A stretch of DNA of 27,807 nucleotides from CAYVHB01 sp964450865. GTDB taxonomy: Bacteria; Bacillota; Clostridia; Saccharofermentanales; UBA5734. The stretch's first letter is position 1. Every line of letters starts with the position of its first letter. Below, piece by piece: positions 15,982 through 23,247 of this stretch. The translations under genes and the position numbers were made by a program. The stretch lies in NCBI GenBank assembly GCA_964450865.1, contig CAYVHB010000037.1:1-27807 (forward strand), given 5' to 3'. Under the pieces are notes generated by a model. That model saw only the letters and a program-made list of their open reading frames with translations, searched no databases and was not told where the DNA came from.

Positions 15982-16156
15982 TTAAAGCTACAATAAATAA
16001 ATGACAAAAAGCAAATGAATTTTTCTGACAATTCAACCATCCTATGAAGCGTATTAATCATATTTTGAGCAATTCCATCAGCAATCACTAACTAATAGGA
16101 TAGAGATTTCACTGCCATAACACCACGAGTTTATGCTATTTTTTATAGCTTTATTT
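15982..16156. other. AT-rich intergenic stretch without a clear gene
   Basis: Between the first BlaI promoter and the terminator at 16157 there is AT-rich DNA with no convincing reading frame in either direction. A promoter for the recombinase operon on + should lie here or just beyond the terminator, but I could not find a pair of boxes I would defend. Confidence 0.5.
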
Positions 16157-16200
16157 AAAGCCCAGGAAGCCATTTTGCTTCTTTGGGCTTCTTTTTTATT
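16157..16200 (+). terminator. Strong intrinsic terminator without an upstream gene on +
   Basis: AAGCCCA-G-GAAGC-CATTTT-GCTTC-TT-TGGGCTT, followed by CTTTTTTATT, is a clear Rho-independent terminator on +. The nearest genes on its left run on the minus strand, so it ends no visible transcript. It may be a leader attenuator for the recombinase operon that starts about 70 bases later, or a leftover terminator from an older arrangement. Confidence 0.8.
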
Positions 16201-16271
16201 TTGGTACTCAATCCAGTCCTTTCTGTCCTGTGGATGGTGATGAAATCAATCCTTTGATTGGGGGACCCCGC

Positions 16272-16682
16272 ATGGGCAGTTTACTGAAAGAGAGAATTTC
16301 ACATCTTCGTACCGCTGGTCAAAGCTATGCTCAAATAGCTAAAACCCTGGAGGTATCCATTAACTCAGTAAAGTCATATTGTCGCCGAAATAAACTTGGC
16401 AATGATGATTTCGATTTGGAAAAACCAAATGAGTGCTCGCAATGCCTGTTCTGTGGAAAATCGCTGATGCATATTTTGGGTAAAAAGAAAAAGCGCTTCT
16501 GCTCTGATGTTTGCCGAATGGCGTGGTGGAAAGCCAACCGGAACATGGTAAAACAATCTGCTTGGTATGAGATAAAATGTGGTTTTTGCCAAAAGACATT
16601 TTACAGCTATGGGAATCGGCATCGCAAGTACTGCTCGCATAGCTGCTATATTCAGGCACGTTTCGGGAGGGCCAGCTCATGA
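16272..16682 (+). CDS. HTH and zinc-finger protein of the recombinase cassette
   Basis: 136 residues from the ATG at 16272, preceded by GGGGGA; a GTG at 16230 in the same frame has no ribosome site. The N-terminal third is a sigma-like helix-turn-helix ('RISHLRTAGQSYAQIAKTLEVSINSVKSYCRRN'). Two cysteine clusters follow, 'CSQCLFCGKS...KKKKRFCSDVCRMAWW' and 'CGFCQKTFYSYGNRHRKYCSHSCYI', each suited to bind zinc. Proteins of this form are often annotated as 'sigma-70-like' and sit in front of large serine recombinases in Clostridia mobile elements, as I recall. A role as DNA-binding accessory or regulator of the recombinases is an inference. It overlaps the next start by four bases (ATGA). Confidence 0.78.
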   Translation: MGSLLKERISHLRTAGQSYAQIAKTLEVSINSVKSYCRRNKLGNDDFDLEKPNECSQCLFCGKSLMHILGKKKKRFCSDVCRMAWWKANRNMVKQSAWYEIKCGFCQKTFYSYGNRHRKYCSHSCYIQARFGRASS

Positions 16683-16834
16683 CCCCATCTGAATTTGACA
16701 GCGAGGTAAAGTACCGAGCAGCCCTCTCCATCATAAGGTCGATGATGGAAAAAGGCTTGATAACCTCAAAAGAATACGCCTGGCTGAATCGACAATTAGT
16801 AGAAAAATTCAATCCGATAATCGGCAGTATGTAG
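16679..16834 (+). CDS. SHOCT-like small protein
   Basis: 51 residues, starting in an ATGA overlap with the preceding gene and with GGGAGG upstream. The sequence 'YRAALSIIRSMMEKGLITSKEYAWLNRQLVEKF' is a short helical hairpin of SHOCT type (pattern L....GLIT..EY). SHOCT modules are usually short oligomerisation or interaction motifs. Stand-alone proteins like this are a regular member of the clostridial serine recombinase cassette, directly before the recombinase genes as here. It may bind a recombinase or the HTH protein, but no function is established to my knowledge. Confidence 0.75.
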   Translation: MTPSEFDSEVKYRAALSIIRSMMEKGLITSKEYAWLNRQLVEKFNPIIGSM

Positions 16835-16897
16835 GCTTAAAATTCGTTGATACAAAGGGGTTTTAGAGCGTTCATGTGTATGGAAGGAGGCGAACTC

Positions 16898-18199
16898 ATG
16901 CCAACAAAAACAGTCAAAGTGATAAAAGCAAAACCGCAGATTCAGGTTAAGAAAAGAGTCGCCGCATACATACGCGTCTCTAACGAGAAAGAAAGCATGA
17001 TTCATTCCATGTCTGCACAAATCAGCTATTACAATCAATACATTGGAAAGCGTAGGGATTGGACCTTAGCTGGTATTTACACAGACGAAGGCCTGACAGG
17101 CACTCGATCAGACCGAGTTGAATTCAACCATTTATTGGAAGACTGCAAGGCTGGAAAAATCGATCTGGTCATCACAAAGTCAATCTCGCGGTTTGCAAGG
17201 AATACAGTAACCCTTCTGGCATCCGTACGTGAACTTAAAGGGCTGGGAGTTGACGTATTTTTCGAGCGCGAGAATATTCACAGTCTTTCAAACGATGGCG
17301 AAGTCATGCTGACCATTTTGGCATCCTATGCACAGGCGGAAAGCCTTTCAGCCAGTGAGAACGGAAAATGGCGAATCCGCAAGCGGTTTGAAAAAGGAGA
17401 AGTGTATCAACTACAACCGGTATTCGGATATATAGTCCGCAATAATGAGTATGTTGTCGATACCCGTCAGGCTGAGATTGTAAAGATCATCTTCGAGGCC
17501 TATGCTGCCGAAATGCAGGTTAAGCAAATCTGTCTGCTGTTGAATAGCATGAATGCTTCGACGTTTTGGGACACCAAATGGAGTCGGGTACTCATCCGGA
17601 ATATCATACGAAATTGCTTCTATACTGGACAGGTTGAGCTGCAGCGATATTTTGTTGAGGATCATATCAGCAAAAAGTTAAGACCCAATACGGGCGAGCT
17701 TTCACGATACATCATTCACGATCATCATCCAGCGATTGTTTCGATGGAGTTGTTTCAGAAAGCCCAGTCCGTTTTGGAGTCAAGGCAGCCGAAGTCACGC
17801 AACAAGTCGACCGTTACGCCATTCTCAGGCAAAATTACATGCGGAAGCTGTGGTTGCCATTATATGCGCAGAACGATCAATGGTGTGAAAAAATGGCAAT
17901 GCAACACATACTGGGAAAAAGGAAAAGACGCTTGCAAGGACGCCAAGCTTATCCCAGAAACAGTCTTGGAAAACCTTTCGGCTGATGTTCTGGGTATCCC
18001 CGTTTTTAATGCCCAGCTTTTTAGACAAAAAATAGTGCATATCACTGTTTCCAAGAGGAATGAACTTGATTTTCATCTGGCGGATGGAAAAACAGTGCAT
18101 CGAACTTGGGAAGATCGTTCACGCCGAAATTCATGGACCCCCGAAATGCGCGAACAGGCCAAACAACGATCAATTAGTAAAGCGAGGTCCAGCAAATGA
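16898..18199 (+). CDS. Large serine recombinase 1 (first of + pair)
   Basis: 433 residues from the ATG at 16898, chosen for GGAAGGAGG eight bases upstream; a TTG at 16847 in frame lacks one. The N-terminal resolvase domain holds the nucleophile Ser28 in 'AAYIRVSNEKES', and 'ITKSISRFARNTVTLLASVREL' carries the conserved arginines. A recombinase domain follows, then a zinc ribbon with Cys315, Cys318, Cys335 and Cys346, and a C-terminal 'FHLADGKTVHRTWEDRSRRNSWTPEMREQ' seen in many clostridial recombinases. It should catalyse integration or excision through a phosphoserine link. The ATGA overlap with the next recombinase indicates coupled production. The N-terminus 'MPTKTVKVIKAKP' resembles that of recombinase 4. 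Confidence 0.93.
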   Translation: MPTKTVKVIKAKPQIQVKKRVAAYIRVSNEKESMIHSMSAQISYYNQYIGKRRDWTLAGIYTDEGLTGTRSDRVEFNHLLEDCKAGKIDLVITKSISRFARNTVTLLASVRELKGLGVDVFFERENIHSLSNDGEVMLTILASYAQAESLSASENGKWRIRKRFEKGEVYQLQPVFGYIVRNNEYVVDTRQAEIVKIIFEAYAAEMQVKQICLLLNSMNASTFWDTKWSRVLIRNIIRNCFYTGQVELQRYFVEDHISKKLRPNTGELSRYIIHDHHPAIVSMELFQKAQSVLESRQPKSRNKSTVTPFSGKITCGSCGCHYMRRTINGVKKWQCNTYWEKGKDACKDAKLIPETVLENLSADVLGIPVFNAQLFRQKIVHITVSKRNELDFHLADGKTVHRTWEDRSRRNSWTPEMREQAKQRSISKARSSK

Positions 18200-19800
18200 A
18201 TAATGGCGATCGTGCAGTAACTTGCATACCCCCAACAAAAGCGCGTCCATCAACTAATCAAATCAAACCAAATACCAGGCTCCGCGTGGCAGCATATGCG
18301 CGTGTATCAACCGATACCGAAGAACAACTTTCAAGCTATGAGGCTCAGGTTGATTACTATACCCAGTATATCCAGAACAATCCCGATTGGGATTTTATTG
18401 AGATTTATACAGATGAGGGTATATCGGCTACAAATACCAAAAAGCGCGATGGCTTCAACCGCATGATTAGTGATGCTTTGGCTGGTAAAATCGATCGCAT
18501 CATCACAAAGTCAGTATCGCGTTTTGCCCGTAATACAGTTGATACTCTGACGGCTGTTCGTGATCTGAAAAGCAAGGGCGTTGAGGTGTTCTTTGAAAAA
18601 GAAAATATTTATACGATGGACTCGAAAGGCGAGCTTCTTATCACCATAATGAGCTCATTGGCCCAAGAAGAAAGTAGAAATTTATCTGAAAATGTAACTT
18701 GGGGTCAACGCAAAAGATTCTCTGATGGCAAGGTCAATATGCCCTATGCCAGCTTCCTTGGATACAAGCGAGGAATCGATGGCCAGCCAGAAATAGTGCC
18801 GAAAGAGGCTGAAATTGTGCGCAGAATCTACAGAACGTTTCTTGAAGGGGCCACATACGGTGACATAGCCCGATCGTTGATGGATGATCATATCCTTACA
18901 CCAAGGAGAAAGAAGGGGTGGCCAAAGAGCACTATTTTGAGTATCTTAAGCAACGAAAAGTACAAGGGTGACGCTCTCTTACAGAAGAAGTTCACCGTCG
19001 ACTTCTTGAATAAAAAAATGAAAATCAACGAGGGCGAAGTACCTCAATACTATGTCGAAAACAGTCATCCACCAATCGTCAGCAAAGCCGTTTTTGAATT
19101 GGCTCAGCTTGAGATCCAAAAGCGAGCTGAAAAAGCTCGAAAATCAAGCAGCCGGCATTGCTTCTCGAGCAGGCTGCTCTGCGAATGCTGCGGCGGATAT
19201 TACGGCAGTAAGGTCTGGCATTCAAGCAGCAAGTACCGAAAGACACTCTGGCAGTGCAACCATAAATTCAGCAATGGCGAGAAGTGCGCGACACCACATA
19301 TTTATGAGACTGAACTGATACGCATTTGCCTGGATGTCCAGAATCAGCTGATCTCAGATCGACTGATGATTCTCGAAGCCTGCAAGACACTCCTGGACTC
19401 GCTTTTCCAGGATCCTTCGCTTTTACATAAACAAAAAGAAGCTGAATTGGTTTATGACAAGGCACACAACGAGCTGGCAGATTTTGTTGAAGCAAATAAA
19501 TGGCAGCTGTCAGATCAGACAGAGTACCAGAAAACATATACTGCCTTGGAAGATGCAGTGAATCAGGCCAAAGCCGAATTTGAACAAGCGGACAATGTTG
19601 TTCAAGAGCGTCTGGCCAGAAAGAATCAGATCGACCAGTTCATCCAACACTTGTCTGAGCATGAAGACCTGCTTCTCGCTTTTGACGAAACACTATGGAA
19701 CGTTACGGTTGATGAAGTGCTGGTGAAACCTTCTGGAGAATTGGTTTTTTCAATTAAGTCAGGACAAAAGATCGTCAGCAGACTACGCAGCAAATTGTGA
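18196..19800 (+). CDS. Large serine recombinase 2 (second of + pair)
   Basis: 534 residues, starting in an ATGA overlap with recombinase 1. Catalytic Ser38 lies in 'VAAYARVSTDTEEQLSSYEAQ', and 'IITKSVSRFARNTVDTL' carries the conserved arginines. A recombinase domain spans about residues 165-300, with a cysteine cluster from Cys329 ('CECCGGYYGSKVWH...WQCNHKFSNGEKC'). A long coiled-coil-like insertion ('KQKEAELVYDKAHNELADFVEANKW', about residues 410-490) is typical of large serine integrases and controls subunit interactions. The C-terminus is 'WNVTVDEVLVKPSGELVFSIKSGQKI'. The fragment at 27087-27749 is its close relative. It ends 10 bases before the convergent recombinase 3. Confidence 0.93.
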   Translation: MNNGDRAVTCIPPTKARPSTNQIKPNTRLRVAAYARVSTDTEEQLSSYEAQVDYYTQYIQNNPDWDFIEIYTDEGISATNTKKRDGFNRMISDALAGKIDRIITKSVSRFARNTVDTLTAVRDLKSKGVEVFFEKENIYTMDSKGELLITIMSSLAQEESRNLSENVTWGQRKRFSDGKVNMPYASFLGYKRGIDGQPEIVPKEAEIVRRIYRTFLEGATYGDIARSLMDDHILTPRRKKGWPKSTILSILSNEKYKGDALLQKKFTVDFLNKKMKINEGEVPQYYVENSHPPIVSKAVFELAQLEIQKRAEKARKSSSRHCFSSRLLCECCGGYYGSKVWHSSSKYRKTLWQCNHKFSNGEKCATPHIYETELIRICLDVQNQLISDRLMILEACKTLLDSLFQDPSLLHKQKEAELVYDKAHNELADFVEANKWQLSDQTEYQKTYTALEDAVNQAKAEFEQADNVVQERLARKNQIDQFIQHLSEHEDLLLAFDETLWNVTVDEVLVKPSGELVFSIKSGQKIVSRLRSKL

Positions 19801-19810
19801 TGGCTTGTAC

Positions 19811-21235
19811 TCACCTGTCCATTCGGATACCTGCAAGAAAAATGACTGATAGTTTCCCGTCAGTTCTGACCTCAACATGATCAAGTACGCGGATCAACAA
19901 GGCATATGGCATAACCCTTAAATGCTTGTACTCTTGAACCTGGCGTTTTAGATCCCTGATTCGATAATCCGCCAGTTGATCACCTGTTTTGCCCGTTGAT
20001 CGTAGTAAGTCTCTCTTGCGATCAACCAGCTCGTTCCAGCTGCTTATAATGGCACGATCGATATCATCAGTAGGGACGCGATGACCATTACTGCAACAAT
20101 CCGGTCCAACAGGTCCATATCGGCCCGCCTTATATTCGCGGCAAACCCAGTATTTCTGGCCGTAATTACGCGTGCGAAACGACTGCCTTAACGCGAACGG
20201 ATGACCACAAGTCTGGCAGAAGATTTTACCCGATAGTGGATACTCTTCACTATGATGATGAAATTTATCGATGCCATGACAATCAACAAACCGCTTCTGG
20301 CGTTCTATTTCCATCTGAACAAGCGACCAGGTCTTCCGGTCGATGATAGCCGGGTGGGAATCCTTGAGATAAGGTTGTGGCAATTGGCCCAGGTTCTTCG
20401 CCCGGTGTTTGGTCAGGTAGTCCGTATTGAAAGTCTTCTGGAATCGGGTGTCCCCTTGGTATTTTTCATTCATCAGTACTTTCATAATATGGCTGGCACA
20501 CCACTCTTTCCCGCCATAGGCCATTGGGACATTTTCTTTTGTCAGCATTGTCGCGATCTGATAAGTTCCAAGCCCGTGCAAAAATGCTTGATAGATTCGC
20601 CTGACAGTCTCTGCCTGTTCTTCGTTGATGATGAGGTTTCCTTGTTGGTCCTTTCGGTAGCCCAGGAATTTACCAGATTGAATACTCCTGACGGACTTGC
20701 GTTCGTACTTTCGACGGATACCCCATTTTACATTCTCCGACTGGTTCATGCTTTCATTTTGAGCGACAGCGGAAATCAAGGTCAATAGGATTTCACCATC
20801 TTTGTTATTGCTATGGACATTCTCCTTTTCAAAATACACGTCCACGTTCAGTTGCTTGAGTTCGCGTATGCATTTTAGACAATCCAGTGTGTTTCGGCCA
20901 AATCGGGAGATGCTCTTGGTTATGATTAGATCAATCTGGCCTTCTCTGGCCTTTTGCATCATCTCATTGAAGGCAACCCGCTTTTTAAGGTCCGTACCAG
21001 ATATGCCTTCATCGGCGAAAATGCCTATTAGGGTGAAATCCGGCCTGGACCGGATATAGTGGTCGTAATTTCGGAGCTGCGCCTGATAACTGGATAACTG
21101 TTCATCACTGGAACTGGAAACCCGGCAGTAGGCTGCCACCCTCAATTTTTTCCTAACTTCCGGGTTTACTGGCTGGGTTGGCGGTGACAGGGATAAAACG
21201 GTAATCTTTTTGGTGGGTTTGCTTGCGGTTTTCAT
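19811..21235 (-). CDS. Large serine recombinase 3 (second of - pair)
   Basis: 474 residues; GAGGAGG lies nine bases before its ATG, inside the end of recombinase 4, so the two genes overlap by 83 bases. Catalytic Ser40 is in 'LRVAAYCRVSSSSDEQLSSYQAQ', and 'IITKSISRFGRNTLDCLKCIREL' carries the arginines. A recombinase domain with 'RRIYQAFLHGLGTYQIATMLTKENVP' follows, then a zinc cluster 'CQTCGHPFALRQSFRTRNYGQKYWVCREYKAG' with a later CC pair, and a short helical region ending in 'VLDHVEVRTDGKLSVIFLAGIRMDR'. The EQLSSYxAQ block aligns it with recombinase 2 rather than 1 or 4. No broken motif is seen. Confidence 0.92.
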   Translation of the reverse strand: MKTASKPTKKITVLSLSPPTQPVNPEVRKKLRVAAYCRVSSSSDEQLSSYQAQLRNYDHYIRSRPDFTLIGIFADEGISGTDLKKRVAFNEMMQKAREGQIDLIITKSISRFGRNTLDCLKCIRELKQLNVDVYFEKENVHSNNKDGEILLTLISAVAQNESMNQSENVKWGIRRKYERKSVRSIQSGKFLGYRKDQQGNLIINEEQAETVRRIYQAFLHGLGTYQIATMLTKENVPMAYGGKEWCASHIMKVLMNEKYQGDTRFQKTFNTDYLTKHRAKNLGQLPQPYLKDSHPAIIDRKTWSLVQMEIERQKRFVDCHGIDKFHHHSEEYPLSGKIFCQTCGHPFALRQSFRTRNYGQKYWVCREYKAGRYGPVGPDCCSNGHRVPTDDIDRAIISSWNELVDRKRDLLRSTGKTGDQLADYRIRDLKRQVQEYKHLRVMPYALLIRVLDHVEVRTDGKLSVIFLAGIRMDR

Positions 21236-22373
21236 CTTGTCGTACCTCCTCGACGATCACGGGTTCTGTTATGGGCTTTTCTTTGGTTAAGGCAATCAAG
21301 CGCGGCTCGGAAATTCTGGAGCCGATGCAGGAGGATTTCCCTTGACTCAGAGATCGACCACAGATCCAACTGACCCAACGCTTCTGATGAACATATCGGA
21401 TCAACGCACAGCCGCAATGGGTACAACGCAGCAAACTGGTGTAGGGATAAGTCTTGCGGGCACGGTTTTTTCTGATCTGTTGAGCCTGGTCCCAGTCTGA
21501 CTGGGAGATAATTGCATCATGTGCATGCTCGATCCAAAATTTTGCACGTTGGCCATGGTTCATAACTTGTTTATCATTTTCGTTGACATAGCTCTTTTGC
21601 ATGAGGCATGATCCGGCATATTTTTCGTTGGAGAGAATGCTAAAAATCCGTTGAGAGTTCCAAGGGTTGTTCCTATAGCCGGGTACCTTTTGCTCATTAA
21701 GTATCTGAGCAATCCTATAGGCTGAAACACCTGACAGATATAGCTGGAATATTTGACGGATGATCTCGGCCTCCTCTGGAATGATGATCAGGTTTTTTGA
21801 TTCATCCTTGCCATAGCCCAGCAGGCGGTTGGTATCAACCATGACTTCGCCGCGCTGGTATCTGTGCTGGATAGACCATTGTATATCGGTGCGGACTGAC
21901 CTCCGTTCCTCCTCGGCAATACCGGCCAGCACTGATAACATCAACTCGCCTTCAGCATTTAACGTGTTGATATTCTGCTCTTCAAAAATAATCCCGACAC
22001 CGATTGACTTGAGCTCACGGACTGTTTTTAGGAGGGTCAGGGTATTTCGTGCAAACCGGGAGATAGACTTGGTGTAAATAAGATCAATCTTGCCTGCCTT
22101 TGCCTTCTCGATCATCTTCTGGAAGGCAGGTCGATTCTCCTTGGATCCGGAGATGCCTGAGTCCGAAAAGAGGCCGACAAATTGATATTGCAGGTTTGCC
22201 GATAATCGTTGTTCATAATACTCAGCTTGATTTCGTAGGGAGTCCTGTTGCTCTTCATGACCAGTTGAAACTCGGATATAGGCACAGACTCTTATTGGAC
22301 GAGAGTCTGAGACTGAACGTGGTTTACGCCTAATCACCTTTACTGTCCGAATTTGCACTTGTTTGGCCGGCAT
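21153..22373 (-). CDS. Large serine recombinase 4 (first of - pair)
   Basis: 406 residues from the ATG at 22373, chosen because GAAGGGTG precedes it and 'MPAKQVQIRTVKVIRRKP' matches the start of recombinase 1. The frame stays open to 22481, but that extension looks non-coding. Catalytic Ser36 is in 'VCAYIRVSTGHEEQQDSLRNQAE', and 'IYTKSISRFARNTLTLLKTVREL' carries the arginines. A recombinase domain and a zinc cluster ('CTHCGCALIRYVHQKRWVSWICGRSLSQGKSSC') follow, then a short tail 'KDYRFIPVTANPASKPGS' that overlaps the start of recombinase 3 by 83 bases. It lacks the long coiled coil of recombinase 2 and may need its partner for full function. Confidence 0.92.
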   Translation of the reverse strand: MPAKQVQIRTVKVIRRKPRSVSDSRPIRVCAYIRVSTGHEEQQDSLRNQAEYYEQRLSANLQYQFVGLFSDSGISGSKENRPAFQKMIEKAKAGKIDLIYTKSISRFARNTLTLLKTVRELKSIGVGIIFEEQNINTLNAEGELMLSVLAGIAEEERRSVRTDIQWSIQHRYQRGEVMVDTNRLLGYGKDESKNLIIIPEEAEIIRQIFQLYLSGVSAYRIAQILNEQKVPGYRNNPWNSQRIFSILSNEKYAGSCLMQKSYVNENDKQVMNHGQRAKFWIEHAHDAIISQSDWDQAQQIRKNRARKTYPYTSLLRCTHCGCALIRYVHQKRWVSWICGRSLSQGKSSCIGSRISEPRLIALTKEKPITEPVIVEEVRQDENRKQTHQKDYRFIPVTANPASKPGS

Positions 22374-22461
22374 AACATCACCCTTCGATTTTTTATCGTA
22401 GTAATCACTCGAGGGCGAGCAGAAGTCAAGGTGCGTTTTTACCTGCCTGCTTTGATCAAGA

Positions 22462-22501
22462 GTGCAAGGGTGCATGTGCAAATGGGGGCATCACTTTGCA
22501 C
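22462..22501. repeat. GTGCA direct and inverted repeats upstream of recombinase 4
   Basis: Three direct copies of GTGCA (22462, 22470, 22476) are followed by an inverted TTTGCAC (22495-22501), which pairs with GTGCAAA at 22476-22482 around a 12-base centre. It lies about 90-130 bases before the recombinase 4 start, a fitting place for an operator or a recombinase binding site. Function is not shown. Confidence 0.4.
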
Positions 22502-22526
22502 TATTACATTTCAACCAGTGAATCTT

Positions 22527-22556
22527 TTCATTTTCAAGCTGGCATCCTGATATAAT
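22527..22556 (+). promoter_or_regulatory. Possible promoter for the sigma factor operon
   Basis: A perfect TATAAT at 22551-22556 with an extended TGA before it, and a weak TTCATT 18 bases upstream, point toward the sigma gene 180 bases away. The distance is long and the -35 is poor. An ECF-type autoregulated promoter closer to the gene is also possible but was not recognised. Confidence 0.35.
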
Positions 22557-22737
22557 CGAGCATGGGCCTATAAACTCATCCAGTTGATATAGCATGGTGC
22601 AATGCCTCACTTAGGTATCGAAAAATCACTTTCCGAGAAAATTAGATGAGTTTTTTGTAATTTTTGAAAATTTTATGGTTTATGATGTAGCATTTTAAGC
22701 TCGTGAAAAGTATTACTGGTGAGAGGAGGTCAAACGG

Positions 22738-23247
22738 GTGGGGATAATCGATCATTACTTAAAAAGCGAGATAGAGAAAGCGATTAATGAATTCGGTGAC
22801 ATGGTTTACCGGTTGGCTTTTTCGTATTGCCAGAATAAGCCAGATGCAGATGATGTTTTTCAGGAGGTGTTTCTGAAGTATATAAAAGCAGCACCCGCTT
22901 TTGAAAGTAATGAACACCAAAAAGCCTGGCTGATTCGAGTAACAATCAACAGCGCAAAGAGTGAATTGATGTCTTTCTGGAAGCGTAATGTTTTCGAGAT
23001 TTCAGAGGAAATGGGATTCAGCGAACCAGAAGAACAAAGTTTAGCTGAAAGCTTAAAACGACTTCCTCGAAAATATCGCATTGTTCTTCATTTACATTAT
23101 TTTGAAGGTTATTCGACCGCGGAAATGGCAATATTGTTAGCGAAGAAGCCATCAACAATCCGAACGCAGTTGACTCGTGCTAGAGAGCAGTTATCCAGGT
23201 TAGTAGAGGAGGATGAAAAATGTTTGAAAGTTGTTATAGAAGAATGA
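22738..23247 (+). CDS. ECF-type sigma-70 family sigma factor
   Basis: 169 residues with a GTG start, preceded by GAGAGGAGGT at good spacing. Region 2 is 'YRLAFSYCQNKPDADDVFQEVFLKYIKAAPAFESNEHQKAWLIRVTINSAKSEL', with the DVFQEVF core. Region 4 is 'LPRKYRIVLHLHYFEGYSTAEMAILLAKKPSTIRTQLTRAREQL', a helix-turn-helix for the -35 element. Regions 1 and 3 are absent, as in extracytoplasmic-function factors. The next gene starts inside its end, on a strong GAGGAGG, and encodes the probable membrane anti-sigma partner, so the factor is probably held inactive at the membrane until a signal arrives. Its target promoters are unknown. Confidence 0.92.
   Translation: MGIIDHYLKSEIEKAINEFGDMVYRLAFSYCQNKPDADDVFQEVFLKYIKAAPAFESNEHQKAWLIRVTINSAKSELMSFWKRNVFEISEEMGFSEPEEQSLAESLKRLPRKYRIVLHLHYFEGYSTAEMAILLAKKPSTIRTQLTRAREQLSRLVEEDEKCLKVVIEE

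Larger units (their letters stand above)
22374..22737. other. Gene-free region between recombinase 4 and the sigma factor
   Basis: This divergent intergenic region must hold promoters for both the minus recombinase pair and the plus sigma operon. It contains a cluster of GTGCA repeats (22462-22501) near recombinase 4 and a TGATATAAT extended -10 on + at 22548-22556. The stretch 22600-22690 is very AT-rich. No small gene is supported. Confidence 0.5.

Noticed and set aside
22374..22481. Upstream extension of recombinase 4 by 36 codons
   Set aside because: No ribosome site, Cys/His-rich junk-like sequence covering the GTGCA repeats, and the shorter start matches recombinase 1.
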